From JBDSTW01 sp039914705 (GTDB lineage: Bacteria > Pseudomonadota > Gammaproteobacteria > SURF-13): 14,611 nucleotides of DNA. Within the stretch, counting starts at the first letter, position 1. Every line of letters starts with the position of its first letter. The position numbers were made by a program, and so were the translations under genes. Positions 6,395-14,030 of the stretch are shown here, in pieces. The DNA is taken from contig JBDSOT010000077.1 in the NCBI GenBank assembly GCA_039914705.1, forward strand, positions 1-14,611, in the 5' to 3' direction. The notes under the pieces are model-generated. The model worked only from the letters and a program-made list of their open reading frames with translations, ran no database searches and was not told where the DNA came from.

Positions 6395-8107
6395 TTATGC
6401 CAGCTCCCGCTCGGGGGTCAGGCGCATTTCATGGTGGCCCTTGCCGGCCTCGATCATCGGATAAACGTTCTCCGTCTGGTCGGTGATGAAGTCCATGAAC
6501 ACTAATCTGTCCTTGAGTTTCAATGCCTCCCGCAGGGCACCTTCCACGTCGCCGGGCTTGTCGATGAGCATGCCGACATGGCCAAAGCTTTCGGCTAGTT
6601 TCACGAAGTCGGGCAGGGCGTCCATATAGGAATGCGAGTAACGGCCCTTGTAGGAAAACTCCTGCCACTGCCGCACCATGCCCATGTAGCGATTGTTGAG
6701 GTTGATGACCTTGATCGGCAGGCCATACTGCTTGCAGGTGGAGAGTTCCTGTATGCACATCTGAATGCTGGCCTCGCCTGTGATGCAGGCCACGGTAGAT
6801 TGCGGATGGGCGAGTTGCACGCCCATAGCCGCAGGCAAGCCGAAGCCCATGGTGCCGAGGCCGCCGGAATTAATCCAACGCCGAGGCTTATCGAATTTAT
6901 AAAACTGCGCGGCCCACATTTGATGCTGACCGACATCGGAGGTCAGAAATGCATCACCGCCGGTGACCTTGTATAAGGTCTCGATCACAGACTGTGGCTT
7001 GATGAGCTTGCTCTTGCGGTCGTAGCGCAGGCAATCGTTTGCGCGCCATTCGTCGATCTGCTTCCACCACGCCTTGAGCGCCGCCGGGTCAGGCTGGCTT
7101 TTGCTGGCCTTGAGGAGCCTGATCATTTCCTGCAGGACATTACCCACGGCACCGACGATGGGCACATCCACCCTCACACTCTTTGAGATGGAGGCGGGGT
7201 CGATGTCGATATGGATCTTCTTTGAGTGTGGCGAAAATAAATTCACCTTGCCGACCACGCGATCATCGAAGCGCGAGCCGATGGCGATCATCACATCGCA
7301 CTCGTGCATGGCGAGGTTGGCTTCATAGGTGCCGTGCATGCCGAGCATACCGACGAATTGTTTGTCGGTGGCGGGGTAGCTGCCAAGTCCCATCAGCGTG
7401 TTGGTAATCGGAAAGCCGAGCAGGCGGGTAAATTCAGTCAGTGTCTTTGACGCCTCGCCCAAAATTACGCCGCCGCCGGAGTAGATCATGGGCCGCTGTG
7501 CACCGAGTATGAGGTCAATCGCTTTTCTGATTTGGCCTGGGTGGCCTTCGGTAATGGGTTTGTAAGAGCGCAGGCTTACCGTGTCCGGGTAGGAGTACTC
7601 GGCCTTGTGGGCAGTGATGTCCTTGGGAACATCCACCACGACCGGGCCGGGGCGGCCGCTGGTCGCAATGAAAAAGGCCTTCTTGATAGTGGTGGCGAGA
7701 TCGTTTACATCCTTGACCAGGAAATTGTGCTTCACGCAGGGGCGCGTAATGCCGACCGAATCGACCTCCTGAAAGGCATCGCTGCCGATGGCCTGCGTAG
7801 AGACCTGGCCGGTGATGACCACCATCGGAATGGAATCCATGTGCGCGGTGGCAATGCCGGTAACGGCATTGGTCGCGCCCGGTCCGGAGGTCACCAACAC
7901 CACGCCGGGCTTGCCCGTGGAGCGCGCATAGCCGTCAGCGGCGTGCGTTGCCCCTTGCTCGTGGCGCACGAGAATATGCTGTACATCGGTCTGCTTGTAT
8001 AGCGCATCATAGATGTGCAATACCGCCCCGCCGGGGTATCCAAATATAAACTCTACGCCCTCATCTTTAAGGCAGCGGATGAGTATCTCGGCACCGGTCA
8101 ATTCCAC
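6395..8107 (-). CDS. ilvB: Acetolactate synthase large (catalytic) subunit
   Basis: Thiamine-diphosphate enzyme that joins two pyruvates to 2-acetolactate, or pyruvate and 2-oxobutyrate to acetohydroxybutyrate, the first common step of branched-chain synthesis. 570 residues, also called IlvI-type. Domains: ThDP-pyrimidine domain (1-165) with FGYPGGAVLHIYDAL, catalytic Glu50 in RHEQGA, and SGPGATN; central FAD-like domain (about 190-330); ThDP-pyrophosphate domain (about 375-545) with DVGQHQMW, GLGTMGFGLPAA and NNRYMGMVRQWQ. The metal-binding motif, usually GDGS, reads GEAS at 444-447. GTG start at 8107 is chosen because MELTGAEIL is the normal beginning; GGGGA lies about ten bases upstream. 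First gene of ilvB-ilvH-ilvC-pssA. Confidence 0.96.
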   Translation of the reverse strand: MELTGAEILIRCLKDEGVEFIFGYPGGAVLHIYDALYKQTDVQHILVRHEQGATHAADGYARSTGKPGVVLVTSGPGATNAVTGIATAHMDSIPMVVITGQVSTQAIGSDAFQEVDSVGITRPCVKHNFLVKDVNDLATTIKKAFFIATSGRPGPVVVDVPKDITAHKAEYSYPDTVSLRSYKPITEGHPGQIRKAIDLILGAQRPMIYSGGGVILGEASKTLTEFTRLLGFPITNTLMGLGSYPATDKQFVGMLGMHGTYEANLAMHECDVMIAIGSRFDDRVVGKVNLFSPHSKKIHIDIDPASISKSVRVDVPIVGAVGNVLQEMIRLLKASKSQPDPAALKAWWKQIDEWRANDCLRYDRKSKLIKPQSVIETLYKVTGGDAFLTSDVGQHQMWAAQFYKFDKPRRWINSGGLGTMGFGLPAAMGVQLAHPQSTVACITGEASIQMCIQELSTCKQYGLPIKVINLNNRYMGMVRQWQEFSYKGRYSHSYMDALPDFVKLAESFGHVGMLIDKPGDVEGALREALKLKDRLVFMDFITDQTENVYPMIEAGKGHHEMRLTPERELA

Positions 8108-8134
8108 GTCACTTAATCCCCGAAAAAATGGTCA

Positions 8135-8151
8135 TAACAGGTCAACTGTTA
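8135..8151. promoter_or_regulatory. Inverted repeat upstream of ilvB, possible operator or leader hairpin
   Basis: TAACAG, five-base spacer, CTGTTA: a perfect six-base inverted repeat located between the predicted ilvB promoter and the ilvB GTG. It could bind a dimeric regulator or fold as a small RNA hairpin. The 145-base region 8108-8252 holds no leader peptide rich in Ile, Val or Leu that I could find. Confidence 0.35.
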
Positions 8152-8170
8152 ACTTTGAATCCAAAATGTG

Positions 8171-8199
8171 AAACTACTTAGAATAACGGTTAACGTCAA
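8171..8199 (-). promoter_or_regulatory. Possible sigma70 promoter for the ilvB operon
   Basis: On the minus strand TTGACG (8194-8199) is a strong -35 element, and TAGTTT (8171-8176) is a weak -10 at exactly 17 bases spacing. The position, 64 bases before the ilvB start and beyond the opgH stop, is suitable. The weak -10 keeps the confidence low. Confidence 0.4.
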
Positions 8200-8252
8200 G
8201 TAATGGCAGTAAAAATAGCCTGGCCCGGTATTATTTATCATAGACGATGGAC

Positions 8253-10376
8253 TTATTGCCGAGAGTCAGGCTGGCGGCTACTTTCGCTGCACAATAATTG
8301 AAGTCGTTTGCCCCAGGCAGAATCCTGCGTAGCCCTCCAGGCCATTTCATGCAGCTTTGTAAGGCTGACGGCATCTTGCGCAAGCCAGTTTTTGTCAGCG
8401 GTCGTCAAGGCGTCAATATCCTTTAAGTTGCAGGACGCGACAAGCTCATTGCGTCGCTTATTGCGGCTTTCGGTGTTATATCGGCTCCGCGCCAGCTGCG
8501 CGTGCAGCCGATTGCGCCAGGGGTCAAGTATGCCAAGTTCGAAGGCGGTCAGGCTGCTTTTTTGGAAAATGGGATTTTTATAGAGGTCCTTGAGTACATC
8601 AGGGGTTTGTGTCTCTTCCGGAATCATAAGCAATTGGCGTTTTTTTAAAGCAGCCCCCAGGCGAAATCGACTAAGCCATAAGGTGACTGGCGCACCGAGA
8701 ACCAGAGGGAGGGCAATGGGCAACGACCAATAGAAAAATAATGGCTGGAGCCAGAATGAGAACGCGGCCCACGCGATAGCCAATAACCCGCCGGGGGCCT
8801 GGTTTATCAGGGCTTGAGGCCAGGTAATCTCCTGAGTTCGATTCTGTCCGGCCCAGCGCGCGTTAAAGTTGAGTAAAATTTCGAGTACGAAGCGGGTATG
8901 CGCCAGCATGCGGATGGGCGCAAGCAACACTGAGACTGCCAACTCAATCAGCAGGCTAATCAGTGTCTTAACGACGCCACCCATCGCGCGTAGACGCTGA
9001 CGATCAAGCACTAGATCAAGGAAGGCCAGCAGCTTGGGTAGAAACAGCAATGCCGCAGTACTGAAAGCAAGCAGGATTGCCGATTGCGGATGCCACTCTG
9101 GCCACACCGGATAGAGGCTGTTGGATTCAGGAAAGTAATCAACCGGCCAAAGGGTAAACTGTGCCACCTCGAGGGTGCTTAAAACAATAAACAGGAACCA
9201 CAGCGGAGAGGCGAGATAGGCCATTATCCCGTTGGCAAATGCAACGCGATGTGCAAAGCGTATGTTCAGCTTGAACAGAATGCCCATGTGTTGCAAATTA
9301 CCATGAGCCCAACGCCGGTCACGCATCAGGTCATCGACCAGACTCGGAGGAGATTCTTCATAGCTTCCGCCCAGCCGCGGTTCCAGCCAGACCTCATAAC
9401 CGGCACGGCGCAGGTAGGCGGCCTCAACAAAGTCGTGACTTAAAATCGATCCTTGCATAAAACCACGGCCATACATTCGCTTGAGGCCGCAATGGCGCAT
9501 AAAAGGCGCGACGCGAAGGATGCCGTTATGCCCCCAAAACACGGCATCGCCCAATTGCACGGCAGCCAGTCCCTCTGAAAATAGTGGCCCATAAAGGCTA
9601 TTTGCATATTGCTGAATGCGTGCATAGGCAGAGCGTGCATTTACAATGGCGGGGTTGGTCTGGATGATCCCAACCTGTGGCGCACACTCCATCAAGCGCA
9701 CCATTTGAACCAGACTCGCCCCTTTCATCAGGCTATCGGCATCCATCACGATCATGTAACGAAAGCGGCGTCCCCAACGGCGCAGGAAGTCGGCAATATT
9801 TCCGGTCTTGCGATTAAGATTAATGACTCGCCGGCGATAATGGATGCGCCCGTGTGCCGCCAATTCTTCGCAGAGCCGATACCAGCCTTCTTGTTCTTTA
9901 AGCCAAATATCGGGATCCCGGCTATCCGATAATATAAAAAACTCAAACCAGTTTAACTGGCCCTGGCGATCAAGGTCGCAATAGGTGCTTCTCAGGCCTG
10001 CCAGGGTGCGTTCAACGTCTTCATGGTAAATAGGGAAGAGGATTGCCGTGGGAGCCAACTCAACGGTCTTCAGGGTCTCAGGTTTGAAGCGTGCCATGAG
10101 CGAGCAGGGGTCGCCACCCCGGCGCCGCACAACGAACCCGAATACCGCCATCCAGAAACCGGTGGATATCCCTGCAAACAGGAATATAAAAACAATCAAC
10201 AGCGCCAACTCGACCGGTGTCGTTCCATGATAGGGCAATATGCTCATCATTTCCCGTATGGCAAGCCACACTTGTAGCACAATCAAGCTGCTCATCAGCA
10301 CACGCCGCCAGGCCCCGCTGGCATGCCAGGCTTGGCGCTCGGGCACAAGCATTTCTGAAGAACGGACGTCGGTCAT
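8253..10376 (-). CDS. opgH: Glucans biosynthesis glucosyltransferase H
   Basis: Inner-membrane family 2 glycosyltransferase that polymerises glucose from UDP-glucose into the backbone of osmoregulated periplasmic glucans and passes it across the membrane. 707 residues, about 140 fewer than E. coli OpgH (847). Two membrane spans (about 25-45 and 57-83) come first, then the cytosolic catalytic domain (about 105-375) with Asp151 in ILSDS, the nucleotide-metal motif MDADS (211-215), catalytic SHDF (Asp315) and the RDRRWAHGN motif (352-360), then several C-terminal membrane spans (about 380-600). The shortening is nearly all at the N-terminus: the cytoplasmic extension present in E. coli, reported there to bind FtsZ, is missing. 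ATG 10376 lies nine bases after the small upstream gene, within tal-opgG-orf-opgH. Confidence 0.93.
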   Translation of the reverse strand: MTDVRSSEMLVPERQAWHASGAWRRVLMSSLIVLQVWLAIREMMSILPYHGTTPVELALLIVFIFLFAGISTGFWMAVFGFVVRRRGGDPCSLMARFKPETLKTVELAPTAILFPIYHEDVERTLAGLRSTYCDLDRQGQLNWFEFFILSDSRDPDIWLKEQEGWYRLCEELAAHGRIHYRRRVINLNRKTGNIADFLRRWGRRFRYMIVMDADSLMKGASLVQMVRLMECAPQVGIIQTNPAIVNARSAYARIQQYANSLYGPLFSEGLAAVQLGDAVFWGHNGILRVAPFMRHCGLKRMYGRGFMQGSILSHDFVEAAYLRRAGYEVWLEPRLGGSYEESPPSLVDDLMRDRRWAHGNLQHMGILFKLNIRFAHRVAFANGIMAYLASPLWFLFIVLSTLEVAQFTLWPVDYFPESNSLYPVWPEWHPQSAILLAFSTAALLFLPKLLAFLDLVLDRQRLRAMGGVVKTLISLLIELAVSVLLAPIRMLAHTRFVLEILLNFNARWAGQNRTQEITWPQALINQAPGGLLAIAWAAFSFWLQPLFFYWSLPIALPLVLGAPVTLWLSRFRLGAALKKRQLLMIPEETQTPDVLKDLYKNPIFQKSSLTAFELGILDPWRNRLHAQLARSRYNTESRNKRRNELVASCNLKDIDALTTADKNWLAQDAVSLTKLHEMAWRATQDSAWGKRLQLLCSESSRQPDSRQ

Positions 10377-10385
10377 TATCAGTTC

Positions 10386-10649
10386 TTACGCAGTCTGTTC
10401 GGGGTAGCGCATGTGTCCACGAACAATCGGTGGGGGAGGTTGCGGATGGAGGGAAGCAATATGGGCGCTCTGTTGAGGAAATTCCTGTATCAGGATCGCC
10501 CATAGTTCATCATTGCTATCTGCCATGAATAGTTTATTGGGCAGATTTTGTAACTGAGCAAAAGTCTCCTGCGCGGAAAAACCGTTGAGTCTCAGGTAAC
10601 AATAGGCACGGTTAACTAAATGAATAATTTCCTCGTCCAGTAAGCTCAC
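10386..10649 (-). CDS. Small protein of unknown function between opgG and opgH
   Basis: 87 codons with a GTG start whose GTGA overlaps the opgG TGA by four bases; the stop is nine bases before opgH. This packing is strong evidence that it is a real, translationally coupled gene. I do not recognise the family. The first two thirds look helical and amphipathic (MSLLDEEIIHLVNRAYCYL, then FSAQETFAQLQNL and NDELWAILIQEF), and the tail is Pro/His-rich (HPQPPPP). There is no signal peptide or membrane span, so it is expected in the cytosol. It comes just before an OpgH lacking the usual cytoplasmic N-terminal region, so it may supply a regulatory or assembly role for OpgH; this is inference only. 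Confidence 0.7.
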   Translation of the reverse strand: MSLLDEEIIHLVNRAYCYLRLNGFSAQETFAQLQNLPNKLFMADSNDELWAILIQEFPQQSAHIASLHPQPPPPIVRGHMRYPEQTA

Positions 10650-12265
10650 TGAGGCCTTGCCCCGATTCCGTTGTTGACCGGCAGGTTATAGGTCCATGTT
10701 TCCGTCAACGGTGCTGCGTCTGTCTTCAGGAAGGCACGCAGCAGAAGTGGCTCATCTTTTTTCGGACGCGCCAGGAACGAGAGTCGCCACAGCTTACTCG
10801 CTTCAATATACTCAACATACTGTTCGAGAATCTCGCCCTGTTGGGTTGTTACCATCGGAAGCACAGCTGCATCAGGTGCAAGTTTATCCATGCTTGGCCC
10901 CCCGAAATCGACTACGAACCGGTACGCACCTTCAACATTACCCCCGCCTGCGATATTGCCAAGACCCACAAAGGTATTCATGCTTCGGGCTAATTCCTGG
11001 CCGGTGAGCTGATAGTCACCAAAGCTTAATTCATAGTTCAAATCCAATCGCATGCCTTCCTTGAATGGGGCCGATGACGCCCAGAAGGCTACGATGTTGT
11101 CATTGGTTTCATTTTTTGTGGGTATCTGCACCAGCACAATACGTCCGGCACCCCACGCATCCTTTATATTGACCCAGGCGCTGGGTCTCGAATCATAACG
11201 TGCCTGCGCATCCTGATAGGATTCGAAACGTTTATCTCGCGTCATCAGGCCAAAGCCTTTGGGATTTTCGACCGCAAATGATTCCACTTGTAAATCTCTG
11301 GGATTAAGCAGCGGCCGCCACAGCCATTCACCCGTACCACTGTGTATTAACAGACCATCCGAGTCGTGTACTTCTGGGCGCCAGTTCCCCGGAGGTCTTT
11401 CCATATTCTCTCCGTAATAAAACATGCTGGTCAGGGGCGCTATTCCTGTCAGGCTAATATCCTGTCTGGCAAAAAGTACGGTCTTGACGGCCACCTGCGT
11501 GGGCTGCCCCGGTGTGACCGTAAACTGATAGGCCCCCGTCAAACTTTCACCATCAAGCAGCGCAAAAAAGGTCATTTGTTTTGCTTTTGCAGGAGGTTTG
11601 ACCAGCCAGTATTCGACAAAAGAAGGAAACTTTTCGCCGCTGTTCATCGCGGTATCGACAGCAATGCCACGGGCAGAAAGGCCAAAGTTATTGCCCTTGC
11701 CGACACCTCGAAAATAACTGGCACCGGCAAACACCAAAAAATGATTGCGGGTACCCGGCCCATGCAGGGGGAAGGTCAGATTAAAGCCTGCGAAACCCAG
11801 ATCTGCCGGAACCTTTTTTGCAAAATCCTCACTTCCAAAGTCAAAAATATCCTTCTGAAAAGGCACAGGCTTCACACTACCAGCGTTCACGATATTAATT
11901 TTAGTGCTATGGATGTAATTATTGCCTGGAGCCAATAGCGCAACTTGAAATCGCGTGTTATCGGTTTGCCACAGATTTTTATCGGGTTTAACGCGAATCC
12001 TCTGAAATTGTTCATAGCTAATCTCACGCATAAACTGTGGAATCAAGACAGATTCTTGGTAAGGTTTTGAGGCCAATGTTTTTGCCTGGCCTACCACATC
12101 ATTAAAATCAAAAGCCCAGACGTTCGCCTGTGGCCATGCGATCAGTGCAATTAAAAAAACATAGGGTAAATGATGTGACAATGGGTTATTCGCAGGCGGG
12201 AAGTTATCACTACGATTCGGCAATCGCTTACAGCCTCCACATAAAATTAATTTTATAAGTTTCAC
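10646..12265 (-). CDS. opgG: Periplasmic glucans biosynthesis protein G
   Basis: Periplasmic protein needed to make and release osmoregulated periplasmic glucans, acting on the beta-glucan delivered by OpgH. 539 residues against 511 in E. coli. The N-terminus has an unusually long basic lead (residues 1-33), then a hydrophobic core (PYVFLIALIAW) and a likely signal peptidase site after Ala51 (ANVWA, FDF). The mature protein starts FDFNDVVGQAKTLA and carries family blocks such as REISYEQFQRIRV, FFALLDGESLTGAY, SMFYYGENMERP and HDSDGLLIHSGTGEWLWRPL. The GTG at 12265 is two bases after the tal stop and has a weak ribosome binding site. A TTG at 12223, ten bases after GGAGG, is an attractive alternative that would drop 14 residues and leave a more usual signal peptide. 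Confidence 0.92.
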   Translation of the reverse strand: MKLIKLILCGGCKRLPNRSDNFPPANNPLSHHLPYVFLIALIAWPQANVWAFDFNDVVGQAKTLASKPYQESVLIPQFMREISYEQFQRIRVKPDKNLWQTDNTRFQVALLAPGNNYIHSTKINIVNAGSVKPVPFQKDIFDFGSEDFAKKVPADLGFAGFNLTFPLHGPGTRNHFLVFAGASYFRGVGKGNNFGLSARGIAVDTAMNSGEKFPSFVEYWLVKPPAKAKQMTFFALLDGESLTGAYQFTVTPGQPTQVAVKTVLFARQDISLTGIAPLTSMFYYGENMERPPGNWRPEVHDSDGLLIHSGTGEWLWRPLLNPRDLQVESFAVENPKGFGLMTRDKRFESYQDAQARYDSRPSAWVNIKDAWGAGRIVLVQIPTKNETNDNIVAFWASSAPFKEGMRLDLNYELSFGDYQLTGQELARSMNTFVGLGNIAGGGNVEGAYRFVVDFGGPSMDKLAPDAAVLPMVTTQQGEILEQYVEYIEASKLWRLSFLARPKKDEPLLLRAFLKTDAAPLTETWTYNLPVNNGIGARPQ

Positions 12266-12267
12266 GT

Positions 12268-12915
12268 TTATTTACTAACCTTCTTCCAGTCGGCGAGAAA
12301 CAGATCGATTCCTTTGTCGGTCAGGGGATGATTGAACATCTGGTCGAGTACCTTGAATCCCATCGTAACAACATCGGCACCCAGGCGCGCGGCCTCGGTG
12401 ACGTGAATCGGATGGCGTACGGAGGCGACCAGGATTTCAGTTCGCCAATCGTAGTTTTGATAAATCTCAACAATCTCGGCGATCAAATTCATACCGTTCT
12501 GTCCGACATCATCGAGACGCCCGACGAAAGGAGAAACGAAAGACGCGCCGGCCTTCGCCGCCAGAATCGCCTGCGCGGCAGAAAAACACAGCGTGACATT
12601 GACCATGGTGCCTTCATCCGCCAGCGCGCGACAGGCCTTCAGCCCATCGGGCGTGAGCGGCACTTTAACCGCCACGTTCGGGGCTATCTTCGCTAATTCA
12701 CGTCCTTGCGTCAGCATGCCTGCGCAATCCAGCGCAGTTACTTCCGCACTGACCGGGCCTTTAACAATTGCGCAGATATCGGCGATGTGTTTGTGAAAAT
12801 TGATGCCGCTTTCTTTGGCAATGAGCGAGGGATTTGTCGTGACGCCATCTGCCATGCCCAGTTCAAGGGCGTGTCGAATGTCATCGAGGTGGGCGCTGTC
12901 GATAAAAAATTTCAT
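12268..12915 (-). CDS. tal: Transaldolase, TalC-like (small) family
   Basis: Moves a dihydroxyacetone unit between sugar phosphates in the non-oxidative pentose phosphate pathway; close relatives act instead as fructose-6-phosphate aldolases. 215 residues, right for the short class. It begins MKFFIDSAHLDDIR as in the family, with GVTTNPSLIAK (24-34), the Schiff-base lysine Lys84 in VAVKVPLT, VNVTLCFS, and SPFVGRLDD. The ATG at 12915 has GGAGG four bases upstream; the frame stays open to 12975, but the extra 20 residues do not belong to the family. opgG starts two bases after its stop, which suggests cotranscription. It is separated from the SUF operon on its other side by a repeat-bearing gap. 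Transaldolase versus aldolase activity cannot be decided by eye. Confidence 0.93.
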   Translation of the reverse strand: MKFFIDSAHLDDIRHALELGMADGVTTNPSLIAKESGINFHKHIADICAIVKGPVSAEVTALDCAGMLTQGRELAKIAPNVAVKVPLTPDGLKACRALADEGTMVNVTLCFSAAQAILAAKAGASFVSPFVGRLDDVGQNGMNLIAEIVEIYQNYDWRTEILVASVRHPIHVTEAARLGADVVTMGFKVLDQMFNHPLTDKGIDLFLADWKKVSK

Positions 12916-12960
12916 GTTGCCTCCATGCTGAAAGTGGAAGGTAGCGAAGATTAGCAGATT

Positions 12961-13014
12961 TGTAGGTCGGCTCAAGCCGCAGGCGAAGCCGACGCAGCCT
13001 GTCGGATCCGCTAC
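12961..13014. repeat. Dispersed intergenic repeat with GTCGGCT/AGCCGAC hairpin
   Basis: GTCGGCT (12966-12972) and AGCCGAC (12987-12993) can pair around a 14-base loop. A second, degenerate unit starting TGTCGGATCCGCTACGC follows at 12999. The TGTAGGTCGGNT...AAGCCGACA style is typical of repeated intergenic palindromes scattered through proteobacterial genomes. It lies in the gap between the SUF operon and tal. Confidence 0.5.
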
Positions 13015-13040
13015 GCTTGATCAGATCTAAAAATGAGCAG

Positions 13041-13098
13041 CCTGGATTTTAGCAGTGTCTGATTTTACCAGCTTCCTGGATTTCCGCGTGCGCGGGAA
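13041..13098. repeat. Tandem CCTGGATTT motif and GC-rich hairpin after the SUF operon
   Basis: CCTGGATTT occurs at 13041-13049 and 13075-13083. The second copy runs into TTTCCGCG, TG, CGCGGGAA (13081-13098), a nearly perfect palindrome. The pattern 'CTGGATT-CCGCG-CGCGGGAATGAC' matches a common dispersed intergenic repeat. It might slow transcription leaving the Rieske gene, but no T run follows on either strand. The rest of 12916-13127 shows no gene. Confidence 0.45.
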
Positions 13099-13127
13099 TG
13101 ACGATAGTAGGCGTCTGATAATTGCCC

Positions 13128-13448
13128 TCAATCCCAGCGATCATCCATAACCTGAATCTCGCCCGCTTCGACCCTGACGGGAAATATCGCGGTCGGCTCG
13201 AAGGCCGGTGCACTCAGGGCCTCACCGGTCTTGATCGAAAAGCGCGCGCCGTGACGCGGGCAGATGATCTCGTCACCGTCGAGCCTGCCGTTCGCCAGCA
13301 GGCCACCGTCGTGCGTACAGACGTCTTCGATCGCAAAATACTCGCCATCAAGATTGAATACGGCGATGCGCGCGCCATCAACATCCACAATGCGCCGCTG
13401 ACCCGGAACAAGCTCCGAGCTCTTTGCTACCGACACCCACTCTGCCAT
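13128..13448 (-). CDS. Rieske-type [2Fe-2S] ferredoxin, last gene of the SUF operon
   Basis: 106 residues, a single Rieske domain of the soluble type found in oxygenase ferredoxins and in the NirD family. The cluster ligands are all visible: Cys44 and His46 in CTHDGG, and Cys63 and His66 in CPRHGARF. There is no signal peptide or membrane anchor, so it is cytosolic. ATG 13448 has AAGGA seven bases upstream, and it follows the Nfu gene by 18 bases. No oxygenase gene is nearby. The position at the end of sufS-sufU-nfu suggests an electron-transfer role in cluster assembly, or a client co-expressed with the machinery. Annotation pipelines may call it a non-heme oxygenase ferredoxin subunit, but the context argues against that specific job. 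Confidence 0.9.
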   Translation of the reverse strand: MAEWVSVAKSSELVPGQRRIVDVDGARIAVFNLDGEYFAIEDVCTHDGGLLANGRLDGDEIICPRHGARFSIKTGEALSAPAFEPTAIFPVRVEAGEIQVMDDRWD

Positions 13449-13466
13449 GATTTTTCCTTTGTAATT

Positions 13467-14018
13467 TTATACGGCGACGACTTCGACGCCGGGTTCGATG
13501 GTGTGGACCAGGTTTTCTATGGCAGATAAGGTTCCCGCCAATGAACTCGGACAACTCCCGCAGGCGCCGTGATAATGCACCGTCAACTGATCGCCATCGA
13601 GATCGAGCACTTCAAGGTCGCCGCCGTCGGCCATTAAGTAAGGACGGATGCGCTCGTCAATCAGTGCTTTAATGGTTGTGAGGCGAGGATTTTCCTCGCC
13701 ATTCAACGGGATATTTTTTGGTGTTACCGCTCCGGGCACAAACGGAGCCGCAGCAGGTGCCGCTCGAATTGGGATAGCCAGTTGCTTAAGCAATTCCGGC
13801 CAGGGCGTGCCGCCGTCTTGCGTCACGCTGACCCAGCGATCCACGTAAAAGACATTGCTTACATGCGGGATGGCAAATAGGGCGGTAGCGAGTGGGTCCG
13901 CCTCAGCCGCTGCTGCATTATCGAACGAGCGCGTAATGCCCCACGTTAGAGGTTCCTTCAGCACGAACTTCACCGCGTTCGGATTCGGTGTCCCTTCGAT
14001 CTCTGCAATTTTTGGCAT
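13467..14018 (-). CDS. nfu: Nfu-type iron-sulfur carrier protein
   Basis: 183 residues with two domains. Residues about 3-87 form the Nfu N-terminal domain (EGTPNPNAVKFVL at 8-20, then HVSNVFYVDRWVSVTQ). After a Pro/Ala-rich linker (about 85-105) comes the NifU C-terminal-like domain (about 112-183) with IRPYLMADGGDLEV and the cluster-binding CGSC pair Cys153 and Cys156. Such proteins carry [4Fe-4S] clusters from the assembly scaffold to client enzymes, usually as dimers bridging one cluster. This architecture matches mitochondrial NFU1 and alphaproteobacterial NifU-like proteins more than E. coli NfuA, which has a degenerate A-type N-terminus. ATG 14018 lies 12 bases after the sufU stop with GAGG upstream. 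Confidence 0.92.
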   Translation of the reverse strand: MPKIAEIEGTPNPNAVKFVLKEPLTWGITRSFDNAAAAEADPLATALFAIPHVSNVFYVDRWVSVTQDGGTPWPELLKQLAIPIRAAPAAAPFVPGAVTPKNIPLNGEENPRLTTIKALIDERIRPYLMADGGDLEVLDLDGDQLTVHYHGACGSCPSSLAGTLSAIENLVHTIEPGVEVVAV

Positions 14019-14030
14019 AGCTAAACGCCT

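Noticed and set aside
11366..11938. 190-codon open frame on the plus strand opposite opgG
   Set aside because: It lies wholly within the well-supported opgG gene on the other strand, resembles no protein I know, and has no ribosome binding site that stands out.
12916..12975. Twenty-codon N-terminal extension of tal
   Set aside because: The family begins MKFFID, and that ATG has a strong GGAGG at good spacing; the extension has neither support.
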